This document shows positions 14,118 to 48,892 of a stretch of 64,000 nucleotides of DNA, one piece after another. Source of the stretch: Sinohyriopsis cumingii (Eukaryota; Mollusca; Bivalvia; Unionida; Unionidae). Both the position numbers and the translations under genes were made by a program. The stretch covers positions 135,260,579-135,324,578 of the forward strand of contig CM068829.1 of the NCBI GenBank assembly GCA_028554795.2. Reading direction: 5' to 3'. How positions within the stretch are numbered: the first letter of the stretch is position 1; each line of letters opens with the position of its first letter. The notes beneath the pieces were generated by a model. The model was not told the origin of the DNA. It saw nothing but the letters and a program-made list of their open reading frames with translations, and did not search any database.

Positions 14118-16245
14118 GCTAAATGCTAACATCATTATGTTCAATACCCATCATTTTTAATCAATATGTTACTTTTGGGTTTTAATACATAATAGTTTCA
14201 TTATATTGAACTAGATTCCATTATTTACAGTTTAGGATCTTCGGATGATGCATTTAAATCACGTTGATATAAAGATTTATTTGAGCATCTGCTTATTCTA
14301 ACACAAAATGAGAATTTCGTATTCTATATTGCCAGGCAAATATGGGAGAATAAAATCTAATTTTCATGATGTGAAATTCAACGTCTGATTTTGACTTACA
14401 GGATAACATAATGATATTCATATAAAATTCGAACATAACTATATTCATTTTCTGCCGTTGTAACTTGCTTGATCTATTTCATTTTTGATACACAGCTGTT
14501 GAAACCTCTTTGATGGTTACGTTGATTAATAGTGTGATTTATGTTTAGCTTCTGCCAATTATGTTTACCTGGTATATCTTAGATATAATTAAAATAACGT
14601 TTCATTCCGTTTATATTGGTGAATGATTTATGGGTTACATATTATACAGATTTGCCTTACTTCAGATGAACATCTCTCAGAAGACGGAAGGCTCAACTTA
14701 ATCGTTTTCACTTATTGGACCTCAAAGGAAAATTGCAAAAAGTCTCGCTGATAATGTTCCAAGTTTTATTTTAGTTTTATAATTGAATTATTCCACTTTC
14801 ATAAATTAGTATTGCCTACTATGGCAATATTCCTTTTCCCTAATGTCATAACTGCTAATGTTAGCCTACTTTGAACTTTGAACTAGTTCAAATTCCTTTC
14901 TCTAGCACATGGATAGAGCTATTGCGATAAGATGTACACATTTTAGGATGCGTGTTGTTTCCTTAATATCACGTATAAAATAATTTCGCTCACAGTTACG
15001 AACATAGTATAGAGGTCTGCGAACATTTTCTCTACTATCTTTGTTGTAAATGCACACAGTTTCGTCGTATAACTTCCCCTTTTTCAGAAGTGCTTAGTAG
15101 CTGTATAGCGGAAGCGTTATTTACATACTATGATTCTCTTACTAGCATGCCATGGAAAAGGCCGAGAAGTTCTGATTCCGCATGAGTCCAATCAACGTCT
15201 TAGGCTTTTTCCATCGCATGTTACAAAATCATGGATGTCGATAATTACCATTTTTGAACCGCCATCAAGATCGTAGCTGTTATTTCGTCATAATAACTTA
15301 GATGATGTCGTAATGCCTAGGTGATTCGTCATCACTTACATCAACGTAAGCAAGTTTCTTGTTATAGACACCAAATGATTTATTCCATGCTTAAAATACT
15401 AAATTGACTGAATAAGATTGAAAAGTATACGTGAATATGCTTCGTTGATTGTTTGTCAAGTGAGACTTAGAACAATGATCTTTTTATAAAAATCCGTTCT
15501 TCTACATCTAGCAGGATGGTCGTCTCCGGAGAACTTCCCGGTTTGTAAAATATCATTGCCATTACCTGTGAGCGCCTTTCGAATAGTTTAAGTTATTCGA
15601 CTCGCGTGAGTTATCTTAAATAGTATGATGTAATTAAAGTGTGAAGTACCATATCATAACATAATCAAATGGCATGGGAAGATCTGAGGCACCCGACGGA
15701 GACATAAAAAACTGAGACAATCAGTCTGAGAAGAGAAAAGTCAGGATTGCAAAAGCTTATGGTTTACTGACACCAATACTACAAACAATACGCACACTCA
15801 AGGGTTAACATCAATTAGTTAACCAATCAAATATCACTGGTAATTGACCCGAAGAGCTTACTGGATGATCTGTTGCTGCCATCGGGTATCCATCGTCCGT
15901 CTGTAGTTAGCACAAGTTTGTTAATGCCTGTAATATATTGAACTCATTCGTAATTGAGTGAAAATCTGGTGAAATTATTTTAGCACTCAAAGCAAAAAAG
16001 AAACTACATTAAGTTTATTTTGCTAAATCAGGCAATAGTAACGGCAAATGTTATTAATTTCTCAACACAAAAGCATATAGTATGTATGATCTTTATACAC
16101 TTGAACCTACTTTGAAATAAATAACTGTACTGTCTTTCCCAAAGACGTTGGATATTATGGATATTTATTAGGTGTTTTGACAGAGAGATCATGCCTATAT
16201 TCTATTAAATTGTCTGTATCGAAGTTCCCTTTTTTAGGAACGTGA

Positions 16246-16276
<31 letters not shown>

Positions 16277-16293
16277 CATACATACATACATAC
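16246..16293. repeat. (ACAT)n tetranucleotide microsatellite
   Basis: About twelve perfect ACAT/CATA units. This is the only tetranucleotide array in the window. Confidence 0.96.
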
Positions 16294-17758
16294 GGTGTCA
16301 AGTCAATATGAAAGTACAGCTCAGTTATATGTAGTATATCTGAAAAGTATACGAATCACTTAAAATTAGTTTACCGTTATTAACATATGGCTTTTTAACA
16401 TCCTTCAATCCATTCAGTGACTTTAGGTTCTTACTTAGATACAATGCCTTGTCTTGCCGTGCTTTTTGTTTTCCACCAAAGTCACTTTCATGAAAATAAA
16501 TAGAACGATAACTATATCATTCAAAACCTTGACTGAGGATAATACCGAGCGATGCCAAAATACTAGTTATTTTTTACTGCAGCTTTGGCCCCATTCGTTC
16601 CCATTCACCTACAATGCCACAAAAGGTCGTATATTCGTATGGACCGATAAGCCATACCATCACATTGGCAAAGCATTCACTTTAAAATTTGCAAGGTTAT
16701 CACCGGATGAAGTTTCAGTGTTAAACCACATAAATACATAACATTAGTGTCCAGCCCAGCGGCCTATGGGGCTAATAGGTATCACTACGCTAAATGAGCA
16801 AGTTAGCTTTTGCTACATCCGATTGTAGTCCATAAGAATCATATTCATATTTTTTCTCTGATGTTTCCAGGAGATTTACTAATTAGTGAAAAATTTTACT
16901 TGCACTCAGTTGAAAGCCGCAAAAAAGTCCAAATATAAAATTATTTTTAGTTCAGGATTTTGCCTAGAATGACTGGGCAAACATGTAATTCGACCGGTTC
17001 GGAAAAGGGCCATTAATCTAATTCAAGGTTACATATTTCTAGAAGATGCCACATAACCTATGCTAATGTTTGGACAGATTATGTCTAACCTGGTGCCTAC
17101 CATAAGTAAAATAGTTTTGGTGTACCTTTAGTTTGATCAGAGAAGTTAAAGAAGATATAAAAAATTAGCAAGTGAGTATGCGTTCAATTTCTGTAACAAG
17201 ATACTTTCAGGATTTCGGACCCTTGTCCCGGCCAAATTTAAAAAGAGACTACAAGGTCTCGTTTTTATTTCCCCTGTCATTCTACACGAATAACATTGTG
17301 GGGATATATCGCACAGGTACGCTGACATATAAAGTAAATTACATTACAGGTGGTGTCTAACGTTTAAATTGTATCAAAGTGCACGTTAGGTACAGTCACA
17401 AATATTATATGTAGCTGTCAATACCGCCCAATGATACCAATGCGCGTAGTAACCTTGTGGAGTCTAATTCAAGGGATATTGACCAAAGAAAGAGAGAAAA
17501 TACTGACCTAATAATTTGGATAGATAGTAACTTTAATAAACCCAAACGTCTATAGGAAGTGAAAGTTGGTGCGGTTAGATGTCACGGGCAATACATAAGC
17601 ATCGACAGCTTGGTTTTCTCTTACCAGTATTACGTACCAACAAACCCGGCAAAGCTGTTACGGGATTTACTCATATGCAGCATCAGCATCACTTGTCATC
17701 GGATATGAAATTCAGTTTTAAGGACTTACCATCTACCTAGGGTACTTAGCCATCTTAG

Positions 17759-17945
17759 GTTGTTGTATGGGGTTTAACGATGTTTTCACCGCATGATAGG
17801 CGATATATGGCGGCCATTATAGATGGTGTAGGATGAACCCGGGGAAATCCCGGTAAGAACCACCAGCCCATGGGTAGATCCTTATATGCTGTCTAACCTA
17901 CCCACATTGACTGAGCCCAAACTGGGAGGGAGTGTGAACATAGGT
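17759..17945 (-). mobile_element. SINE fragment, same family as 25822-26079
   Basis: Read on the minus strand: TCAATGTGGGTA, the TGGTGGTTCTTACCGG block, CCGGGTTCATCC, ATGGCCGCCATAT and a 3' end GTTAAACCCCATACAACAA. These follow the body of the 25822-26079 SINE in order, with many substitutions. The tRNA-like head is missing or unrecognisable. Confidence 0.72.
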
Positions 17946-18510
17946 GGTGATCTTGATCCGCTCGTTGATTATTATCTTCGTGACAGCGGGTTTAACAGAC
18001 CCTCGTATATGCTCAAATATAATCTACGCAACGGTCAGATATAACTCAATCTTGGAACCACCATTATGTACCAAAACCAGCTCTAGGTCAGCTTGGAACC
18101 CATCGTTTGCAAGAGAAAACGTCCGCTCAATAGAAGCTACGTCGCCATGGAATCTGATTTCATCCGGAAATTATTATAACAACGGTGAAGTGGAATTCCC
18201 CGGAAAACCGACCGAGATAAAATTTCCCGTCAATTATAACATTGACAACAACCAAAATTAACATGACCGGCAAAAGTAAACCTCAGACTCACTTGTCTGT
18301 GTGACAACTCTTGGAGAAAAACGAGCATTATTGTCGATGACATCAAGCAGGGTCGAAATTAAAGTAAGTCTATGTAAAACTAAAAGCATGCAAACAATCC
18401 CTGGAGGCAAAACTATTCCCCATGAAGATATTTTTTATAATCGCTTGGCAGTTGTACCAATAAAGAAAAATAGTTCGTTGGAAGTGCGCTTGTCTGTTTG
18501 GAGCTGAAAA
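17946..18510 (+). other. Unrecognised protein-like frames
   Basis: Two consecutive open frames (17944-18261 and 18301-18507) have balanced, non-AT-biased composition, for example SGNYYNNGEVEFPGKPTEI and GEKRALLSMTSSRVEIKV. They could be pieces of one interrupted gene. I do not recognise a family. Neither has a convincing start. They may be a decayed or intron-split gene together with the frame at 18645. Confidence 0.25.
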
Positions 18511-18644
18511 AGACCAACGTGTCGAGCAATTTAATTCAAATCAATTTAATAGAAAAGCTGGTATGGACCCTGAACGATATCGACGCCAATTTTTTTAAAA
18601 AAATAATCGAAGATGAATAACAGCTGCAAGATCAAATAAACAAA

Positions 18645-18917
18645 ATGGTCGCCTTACCTTCGATATACAAACGCGCGTGTGCTGTCGGGGATGCAATCTG
18701 TAGACTCGCAGCAACAACAACTGTTGGACTGGAGGTTGATGGACTTGTGATTACCGAGATTATCAAAGATATACCGATCATAACTGTTATAGGATCTATA
18801 TTGATAGCAACTGGTGAAGCAGGTGGAGCTAGCAAAATAATTTTTTGTTGCTATATCAAAGAATACAGGTCTTTATCGAAATCTCGTAGCAACACGACGC
18901 AGTACCTACATAATTAA
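18645..18917 (+). CDS. Unrecognised small hydrophobic protein frame
   Basis: A 90-codon frame begins MVALPSIYKRACAVGD and has an Ile/Gly/Ala-rich hydrophobic middle (about residues 25-68, including DIPIITVIGSILIATGEA), which suggests one or two membrane-associated helices. The composition is more protein-like than most short frames here. It follows upstream frames (17946-18510) that may belong to the same broken locus. I do not recognise the family, and it may not be expressed. Confidence 0.3.
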   Translation: MVALPSIYKRACAVGDAICRLAATTTVGLEVDGLVITEIIKDIPIITVIGSILIATGEAGGASKIIFCCYIKEYRSLSKSRSNTTQYLHN

Positions 18918-19845
18918 TAAACTGTACTCGGGGCATTCGAAGATAAACCATTACCACGGCGGAGGTCGAGACGGCGTTGACTGAAATAGAAAATTTCCAA
19001 TGACTTCACGAACAAATACGAAACAACTGAGAAGAACCAAAATAGGCGATTAACCTGTACGGGGTATACTTGCGAATGGCAAAAGGGTAAAGTCATGTGG
19101 TTTACATGGCATTGACCCAAAACCGGTAACTTAAATCTAAACTTCCCCTTATCACGCTACTGTCTCTCTGACCGAGATAAAGTGGTTAAAGGCGCTAACT
19201 GCCTCAAGGGTCATTCGAGACTGAGTGTTGTTGCAAATATTTTTTTACAAGAATCAGTAAAAGATATGTGCTTTGATCATTTCATCCCTTCCTTATTCCT
19301 CGTTCTTATTTTTGGGGTTAAAAAATTGCATTATTATCCTTGATATACAAAGTTGCCTTACTTGCCAATGCATTTGAACTTCAGATAAGTAATAATTTGT
19401 TCTTATGTCAAAATTCTTATTGCAAATTATCGGAGCTGTAAAGCGATTTCAATTTCTTTTTCTACGGTACATGTATAGACTTTGCAAGAGAGGTGCTAGA
19501 CGTGAACAGAAATATATACCACGTACTGCAAGGGAAGTGTTTATGCATTTGTACCATGTACCATCTATTCATACCTCTCCAGCCGTACCTATAGATGGCA
19601 ACAATTATGTTAAAATGTTATTTGGATTCTTTCTATCAGCATGCCCTTGCTAACTCTTGCGTATTATCGCTTGTCCACATTATATATGCGTCTAATTTTA
19701 AAATTATTGCAACGTCTTTATTACACCACATATCCACCTTAAAGTAGTATCGGTTTTTCTTCTATGATGTGTATTCAAAACCAGGAGTTATTACTTCCCT
19801 AATATTGTTTATGATATTCAACGTCACAGCGGGTATGATCAATCA

Positions 19846-19941
<96 letters not shown>

Positions 19942-22479
19942 TTGCAAAAGCAAACTCATGTTACTTCCTTTGGATGATGAAACTATTTGTCCGTATCAAC
20001 TAGGCAAATGTAGTTATGTCATGCTAAACACTTGGGCTTTCAGGCATCGATTGGTCGCCTGTTCTTTTTCTGGCTTTGCTTATTGATAGCGACGTTAATG
20101 TTGCAATGTTATTTCAATGTGTCCTTCTCACATGCTCGTGGTAGCTCTTTTGTATCATGACTTGCAGAGTGGGACTAAAAATATATATTTCTTCCAATTG
20201 ATTCAATGCATCAGATACGTTGTAACAATATTTCGTAATAGATTGGAACTCAATGTGCATATTATGTTTATGATGTTATGGAAGCTACATAAATTGATAT
20301 ACAATAAAACGGGATTCATTTCTGTTCATTTACAGCAAAATGGGAATAGAATGGACAGTGGCATACCATCCATGACTCTGATTAGCATCTACATGTATTA
20401 TTTCACTTAGAGAATTAATATATCCTACTAATTCTTTGATATGTTACTGCAGGAGATTGTGTCATCACAGTTATACTTTTTGATCAGTTTTGATTATAGT
20501 AAAGAAAACAATCGCATCGCAAAGGACAAAACGAAATAAACTTGACATTGAATTATAAATATCGAAGAAATGGTGGGTCTAGTGCAATTTAATATAGCTG
20601 TTTATGGGCCTAACAACTAATTATAAGTTAGAAAACACGTTTTAAAATACTGAGGTGTTTTTCAGCTAAATATGGAGAAGAAAGTTAACCAATTCTGCAA
20701 TCAATGTCATGTTTAAACAGAGAAATTAGATACAACCGGAGATGGAAAGCTTAAAATAGACTTGGAGCTAAACGATAGCGATTTCGAAACCTTGCAAAAT
20801 AACATATAAAAGGTATAATATCATACTGAAGGAGAGAACGATAATAAGTATTTAAGTTACTTGGAAAAAAACCGAAACATTATCAAAAATATATATGAGA
20901 ACTACATACTAAAATGAAGAAGGTTCTACAGCAACAATGCTGTTTCTATACAAAAAATTAAACACGAGCAACTTTTGAAATTTTAGAGTTATGATAATAT
21001 AAGGTTTCACGCATATAATTAACTTTTTTCTTTCACTGCTTGTAATTTACCCTTTCATGAAATATGTTTCTGAAAGTGGGTCAAAATATTGACATTCACT
21101 GTCCTATTGCGTGATTAAGAATACTTCGTGTTCAACATGTCTGTTGCACTTGTAAAACTTTACTTTTAATTGGCACTGAATAGCCGATGTTGTGTTGGGT
21201 TGCAATTAAACGTTATATGGGTCGGTGTTGGTGTGTCTCCACTGCTCGCCTTCATCTCAATTTCAATTTGAAATATCTTTTCTTTTATTCGCAGTATTTA
21301 CATTTGTGTAATTGTCCTATCATTTTGAAATGGAATATTTGATTAGAATGATGTTGCATTTATGTTGCACGTGTAAAAAGATTTTTAGTTATTTACTTTC
21401 TTTTTCCTTTTTCGTCAGCGTACCATTAATGTCTTGCAAACATATTTACTTCTATATAACATGTTATAACTATGGCCTTTTCTGTTCGCTAAGGATAATG
21501 TTAATATATTTGAAATATTGTGCTTTAGAGATTCCGTAATTTAAAAAATATTTTATAATAGTTTCTCGCCGCAATGTTGCTTGTCTTGAAAGGTACGTGC
21601 TACATTCACGTAAAAGATTGCGATTTATCATATGGTACTTAAGGTGTGTGGAGATTATACACTTGCAAATGATGTTTAGATGAAAATTGAGACATAATGC
21701 ATTTGCGATTTGTTGTTTTGAATTAAGTTTAAATACATTACATGCAGATGTACAGGGCAAATACTTCAAGGTTCATTTATATTTTTTAATGTCTGATGTG
21801 TTAAAACGTTAGATAAGTAGTAAAGCGAACAAATGACGTATTATTTACCTTCATACAAACAATTAAAACTTCATCAGTAGTAACATAACAATTGTTGTTT
21901 ACATAATTATAAAAGCTTTTTATTCCTTAGATTTAAAGCAATTACCTTCAGACAATTATCGAACGACAATATAACGGCCATAGTGGATATGACATACGAA
22001 CTGGTACATCATTCAGGGAAAGTAGTTAATGTCATATGTACCCGTGAGAATCAGATGTTACCAGCTTGCAAACATAATTACTGTCACACGATATGGTAGT
22101 ACATCAGGATCCAATCCCCGAATTGCATCTGTTTCTTACGCTACCCTGTTTGTTGCTGGCGGTGTGGTTTACAAACGTAGATATGGTTGTTTGTTACCAT
22201 TTGTTGTGCCTCTGAGATATACGTCAAAGAAAAAGACACTCAGTCTATACAGTGATTAATGAATCTACTAATCGGCATTCAGTTCGTACAGCCAAGGCAA
22301 TCAAGAGACAATACAGACCTGTTTAGAAATGCCGTAAAACAGCGAGGAGTAACTACTGATTCTCTGCAAGAGGAATAAAATGTTAGGGAAAAAAGTGAAT
22401 TTAAAATGTTGAACCAATTTTTTATAGTATATCAGTTTCCCGACATGTCTGTAGATCTGACCGAAAATAATATTAGAAT
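18918..22479. other. Non-coding stretch
   Basis: No supportable gene. The frames at 19405-19653, 20117-20410, 21312-21539 and 22029-22259 have no recognisable domains. The frame at 19769-20086 runs through a microsatellite. The region is AT-rich throughout. Confidence 0.4.
19848..19938. repeat. (AT)n-(GA)n compound microsatellite
   Basis: About 56 bases of AT run directly into about 34 bases of GA. The AT-then-GA order is the same as at 3237-3332 and 28691. Confidence 0.97.
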
Positions 22480-23343
22480 AATTATGTTATGGTCATTTGG
22501 TGATAAACAGACTATTTTCATTTCGTTAATATCGATGACCAATTGGGCTATCACGGAGTCATAAAAATGACCGTTAATAGTAAATTGCGACAGAATAGTT
22601 TTGTATTTGTCTATCTAAACAATGAGATAGAATTGTATATTATGTCGGCGATAACATACTGATTTATGAAAAAAAGCCACAAGGTCATCTAACTGTCAAT
22701 AGTCAATACTCATGGCTTCGACTTGGAACACACTGCTAATCAATGTGTCCTTTTCAAGTGTATAACTATCTTCCACTTCGACGTTCAGGTAAGTCCAAAA
22801 TAAAGTTAAAAACACTTGCTATCGTATTATCTACCCGAGAAAATTGACGGTGGCTTTAGCAGACTTTACTGCTCTGTTATTTTTTGCTCTAGCTTCGATT
22901 TCAGTGAAACCGAAAATCTTGGGGAAAGCATTTCTCTGCTCACTTGGCACACTTTTGTCGAGAATTTGACAGCCAACGTACTCACGGCTCTAAAATAGTG
23001 CTCATCTGTGACGCACATTGAAGATTTCTGGGTTGAGGCATATGTTGTAAATCCAATGTTACTTTGATTTGCTGTCATCGGAGAATACGACTTTTCCTTG
23101 GATGTCTCGTTTAGCTCAACGATCTTGCCTATTTCAACATACTTATCAAAGATGTTAGAACAATATGGTCAGTCTTTGTATTATTTTCGCTTCTGCATGT
23201 CATGCTTTTCATTGTCGACGGGAACATTCTTATCAACCCCATATCTGTATTTGTGTACACGCTGTAAAATAGACGATGGTTTGTAACCCAAGACTACGGC
23301 TACCTTAATGACGATCAAACTGGCTTCCTGTGGTATGAAGACA
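22480..23343 (-). pseudogene. Tandem partial duplicate of HSPA12-like 3' end
   Basis: The sequence parallels the functional gene's 3' end and 3' flank (about 23635-24510) block by block, including the non-coding AATATCGATGACCAATTGG motif at about 22531 and 23691. The duplication therefore includes sequence beyond the stop codon. Coding traces on the minus strand read IPQEASLIVIKVAVVLGY, KPSSILQRVHKYRYG, DNEKHDMQKRK and QSNIGFTTYAS. The frame is lost after the DEHYF block (equivalent to DDGCVKLG in the parent), so the C-terminal beta-sandwich end is not encoded. The copy begins within the last exon, so it never was a full gene. It lies downstream of and in the same orientation as its parent. 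Confidence 0.88.
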
Positions 23344-23800
23344 ACATCACCCCAAAATGTATGGAACATGGTCGCTAGTATGAGAATTTTTACCTAACAG
23401 AAAACTCGCATGACGACCAAGCAGCTGAGTCTCATGTAAAACAGTCATTCCGTATTCCTACAGCAGAAACCATGTTATCTGGAAATTAATACAGACAGCT
23501 ACAAATGAACAACATATATCTTCTTCTATGTCTGGTGTCTATTTGTACAATGACCCATGATGCGGTTGTACATATTGCTCTTCTTTTGTTTAGATTTTTA
23601 GCTTGTACTTTTGTTTAAATCACAATATAACATTAAAATAGCTATTTTATGGTTATTTGCCGATAAAACCAAATATTTTCCTTTGTTAATATCGATGACC
23701 AATTGGTCCAGCCAGAAGCCGTAAAAATGACCGCTGACAGTTCGTTGTGACACATTATGTTTGTATTATTTCCGTCCAAACAGCGAAATATAATTGTACA

Positions 23801-23806
23801 TTTATT
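23801..23806 (-). promoter_or_regulatory. Candidate poly(A) signal of the HSPA12-like gene
   Basis: AATAAA on the minus strand, about 190 bases after the stop codon at 23992. The hexamer is common in AT-rich DNA, so this is only a position-based candidate. Confidence 0.4.
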
Positions 23807-23991
23807 CGGCGATAATAAGCTGCGTGATAAAACAAAGCCACAAAGCGATCTAACTATCGAAATAATGTCAATAGTTATTGCTTCTCCTAGGAGTGCACTG
23901 TTAATCAGTAAGTCTTTTTCAAGTGTATTATTCTTTTCTACTTCGACATTCAGGTAACTCCCTATTAAAATTACAAAAACTTACTATCGTA

Positions 23992-44999
<21,008 letters not shown>

Positions 45000-45002
45000 C
45001 TC

Positions 45003-48000
45003 AAAGAAAGAATTAAATAATAAAAGTCCTTCATATGTTCAGTATATTTAAATCAGATTATGCTTTATTTGTATGACATAATATTAATCTTTGAGTAAAA
45101 TGCTTAAAAATAAACATCTTTATGTTTTAGGTCTTACAGTTTAGAAAACAAATAATTACCTGTAACAACGCTAAATGAAAAGAATGCGTTAAATGAACCA
45201 CAAATTACATAGTATTCCATTTTTCTATATATCCTGCTGTAGAAAATGAGCAAAAGACTTTTGTGTAACTTCTTCCAATGGAGTGACAAACAATTCCAAG
45301 GTCAAAACTTACGGTAAGTGACACATTCGTATCGGTTTCTTTTTAATATCACCAATGTATGTTACTACACATCATAAACAGATCCTTGTTTTATCACACA
45401 ATACCACATCTAACTTTGGCTTATGTTCATATTTTAGTAGCTTTAGTCAAGAAAGCTCCTCTGCGTTATCTCTTATACACGCATTCAACGAAGGCACACA
45501 TACTGTGATAGCGTCCGTGCATCAGTCTCTCCGTCCATAGCCTGTCCGTCATATTTTTGATCGATTCTTCTCTCACGCAGTTTCGATATTAATTGAAGCC
45601 ATGTGGCGCAATAGGAGGTGGTATAGATTTGGAGTAAATATTTGAAAAGTAGATTACAAATAAGAGAAAATATAAAAATTAAGCTTTCGAAAGATGATTG
45701 TTATCAAGTAGGTCCCGACGCTGGATTATTTTATACGAAGTCTCTACGCATACTGCCCGTTTGATGAAGATGTACAGAGGGCTTTTTGACTCATTTTACC
45801 ACGATTGTCTGGAATGCAGTAACAGTTGGGTTTGTTGAAAATCAAGCGTTAAGAGAAAGCTCGTCATCGCCACCTCTCTTACACCGCCCGAAACATGTAG
45901 TACCAACTTTTGCAGATTTAATGAATGGTTGAAGTCAATGAGCCAAAAGTCTTTTATTTTATTTCATTTTGGTGAAAATGTCTGCATAAACTCTAGTTTT
46001 AGACTTGATTTTGATATTTATCCATGTGGTATGGCTAGCATGGTAGGATGTTTTACAATGAATTCTAAGAATGATTCTTACATTTAACCAGTCAGATAAT
46101 CAGTGTGTTTTGCAATTGATATGACCATCCGGAATTGTGAGAATGATTTGTGAATTTGACCCCCATTTCATATTTTCCGTCAATTGCAGCCTAACAGGAG
46201 GTCTACACCTCTGAGCCATACTCAAAGCAGCAACCAGGAAATACATAACAAGGAAAAGCAACAATCAAATATTTTGGAATTTTTTTTGACTAGATTAGAT
46301 AAAACAAGACCAACATAGGAAACATTCAAGTTACTATCAAACGAATGAACAACTATGGACAAATATGAGTACTTTGATTTACAAACCTAAAAGATAAAGA
46401 CTCAAGTTCAAACAGAATTTTCACTTTACAAAGAATTGAACAAAAAGAGTTAGAACGATTCTAGACAAGAATCTTGAATAAATGGAGAGGGACATGTGAA
46501 CCAATTATAAAGCAGAGCAAACTGGAGAGCTAAAGTAGGAGAATATACTTTTGGGACATCGCTTATCTAAAGGTTTATGTTGCTCATTGCCAAAGCTATG
46601 TCATTTACAACTTCGACCCATCACCAAAATCGGTACCAAGTAGAGTTACAAAACGAAGTGATAATTCAAACCAGGAGACACTGTAATGCTTGCCTATAAA
46701 CAAGCAACAACGTTCACTAAGTGTTGTAGATCGTGTTTATTATGTGTGCTTCACACAAGTGTATGTATTTTGAGTGTTTAAGACAATTAACATTTTAAAC
46801 ACACGTTATCGCACATTATACGGAAACGTTTAACGGTTTCGCACACTGATGCAACAGCAGGACTATTACAGTATAGGCCTTCCGTCTAAAATGTGTATCA
46901 AATAAATACCTAAAGTTATTGGTAACAACGGCTATTTTCGATATCATGATGGGCTATCTAATTTTGCACGGACATTTAGCAGAGAAAAATGTTCCTTAAC
47001 AGAAGCTTATCTAGACGTGTAATCGAAGTTCAGATTCGTTGATAGTGTCAAGGTCTGCCAAAGGCAGATCATCCAAGATGGACAACCCATTAAGAATAAC
47101 TGCAGAGCTGTGTGCATCTTCCAAAAATATGCAAAGCGTTCTGTATGTTTACTTTGCATAGTTTGTTGGGTTTTTTTATTAATTATATGCTATGCATAAT
47201 TATATATTAGAATTTGATTTGTCAAAAATCAAAGTCATTTTCCACCTGACCAGATTCATTGACTTTGGTTTTGTAAACGACATGATTATCTCAATCTGTG
47301 TAAATAACATTCGAAATTCCCCATGAAATGCAGTGTCTACCTGTTGATTATTACATTTTATATTATAATTGTTGAAACAGGTTTAATTATGACTAAGACT
47401 TTATCTTGTTGATATTTGTAACCTTCCAGAATTAAATTTTCCATTAGGCAATAGTTTATTCTTTAGAAAATGCTAATTGTGACCTGAGGACAATTAGAGG
47501 AATATAATCCTGCTTATCTAGAAATTATATGTGTTATACGATCTGAGCAGAGACAGTTGTATTTTTTGTCTAGTATTATTCTCTTTAAATACCAAGTGTT
47601 CTAAAGTAACATTCTTGGAAATAGAGTCTGGGATTTTTAGTGTTGTTTTGTATCACAGCTAGATTTTACCCCAATGTAATCCCATCTAAACATGAAAAGA
47701 TATGCATGTTCTCACTTGGTACTGAGATTGTTCTTTTATGTTAAATCCATGAAATATTTATATCACCTATCTAAAATCTAATGTATTTAAAATAATATAA
47801 CTTGTGTTCTCATTTGTGTAGAGGGAAAAATGTTTAAAGTTTTCTTTTTGTTCTCCCACTAACTGAACAAACAAGAGATTACAAATTCATGATGTGGCTG
47901 ATTGCTTAAAGCGATTGCGTGAATTTGAATTAGCTTCAATGACAAAACTGTAGGCTAATAATCATTTGCTTAAATTATATCTCGAATGTGGCCCTGTAAT

Positions 48001-48480
48001 CATTCACTTAAGCCAAAATCACTACAGTAGGGACCTAAAGTTAGCAGATAATACCGGTTCTTCGGACCTTCAGTTTCACCGTGGATCATTTGTATGTTTT
48101 GCCTTGGGGTGGGCGTCACCACACACCAAAAGGAAATGGTCTTTCTTGGTTGTAACAGTAGTTCAAAATAGGATCTACACCCTGCCTTATTTATTCACTT
48201 TTAATTTTGTTACCCACCCCGATCCCCAACCACAAAATGATTCATTATTTTACAAAGATAACTGATCCTTACTCTTTCTTTCCGTCACGTTATATTAATC
48301 TTTGATTTCATAATCAATATATTGCATTTATTTCATTTTTCCACTGTGCAACTAATTAATAATCTTAAACGTTTATGCAGATGGAGAAGAACATAAGAAA
48401 AGAAAAGTGAGAAACATTATTTTTAAAGTTTATGTGGTCATGAACATGGCCCATACATCAATGGATTTCATCTCACCATC
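45003..48480. other. Upstream region of the HSPA12-like gene; no further exon identified
   Basis: Must contain or precede the missing start exon and promoter. A minus-strand ATG frame ending at a GTAATT donor lies near 45217-45159, but its phase does not fit the next exon. The open frame at 47966-48265 (99 codons, TTG start) is unrecognised. Otherwise AT-rich and featureless. Confidence 0.4.
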
Positions 48481-48722
48481 AGCAGGGAGGGTGAACAAAC
48501 CAGTTTCTGGAGCGGTTATTTCGCGAAAATAAAGCTTACTACACAAAATTAGCAGACGGTGATTCCGACAAATATTTTTCAGACAAGGTGGATGGCGAAC
48601 AGACCAGTCCATTCGTGAAAATAAAGCTTCCTACTCAGCTTCACTGAGGATTCTAACCGACCGAGGTCTCCCTAATTGGGATATTATTATTTGATGTCTG
48701 AATTTTCGTCGTCACCCTTCCT
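48481..48722 (+). repeat. Left terminal inverted repeat of the Polinton
   Basis: Aligns with the reverse complement of 58733-58983: shared blocks include CAGTTTCTGGAGC, GGTGATTCCGACAAATATTT, TTCAGACAAGGTG, GTGAAAATAAAGCTTCCTAC, TCTAACCGACCGA, and ATTATTATTTGATGTCTG. It contains a diverged direct subrepeat (GAAAATAAAGCTT at about 48525 and 48616). Confidence 0.92.
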
Positions 48723-48892
48723 GCTCTCTCAACCAAACATTGTATCGAGACCTATACGATATCACGACTGAGGATCCATGAGGAATCGCTTGCGCGCGTG
48801 AAAAGAAATTTTTGAATTTAATCATATCCAAGTCCGCAGAACACCAAGTCTGATGAATGTTTCGTAGAGTATGTGTATCGACTCTATTAAAT

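Larger units (their letters stand above)
12801..17758. other. Non-coding stretch with unassigned short frames
   Basis: No gene is supported. A 60-codon plus-strand frame at 13223-13405 (begins MQLEQLPFEDVIFAMNT) has protein-like composition and lies 400 bases after the capsid fossil. It may be a further remnant, but I do not recognise it. The rest is AT-rich with microsatellites at 14086-14116 and 16246-16293. Confidence 0.4.

Noticed and set aside
45159-45217. Candidate start exon for HSPA12 (minus-strand ATG followed by a GTAATT donor)
   Set aside because: It would end in phase 1, whereas the next exon begins in phase 0; joining them breaks the frame.
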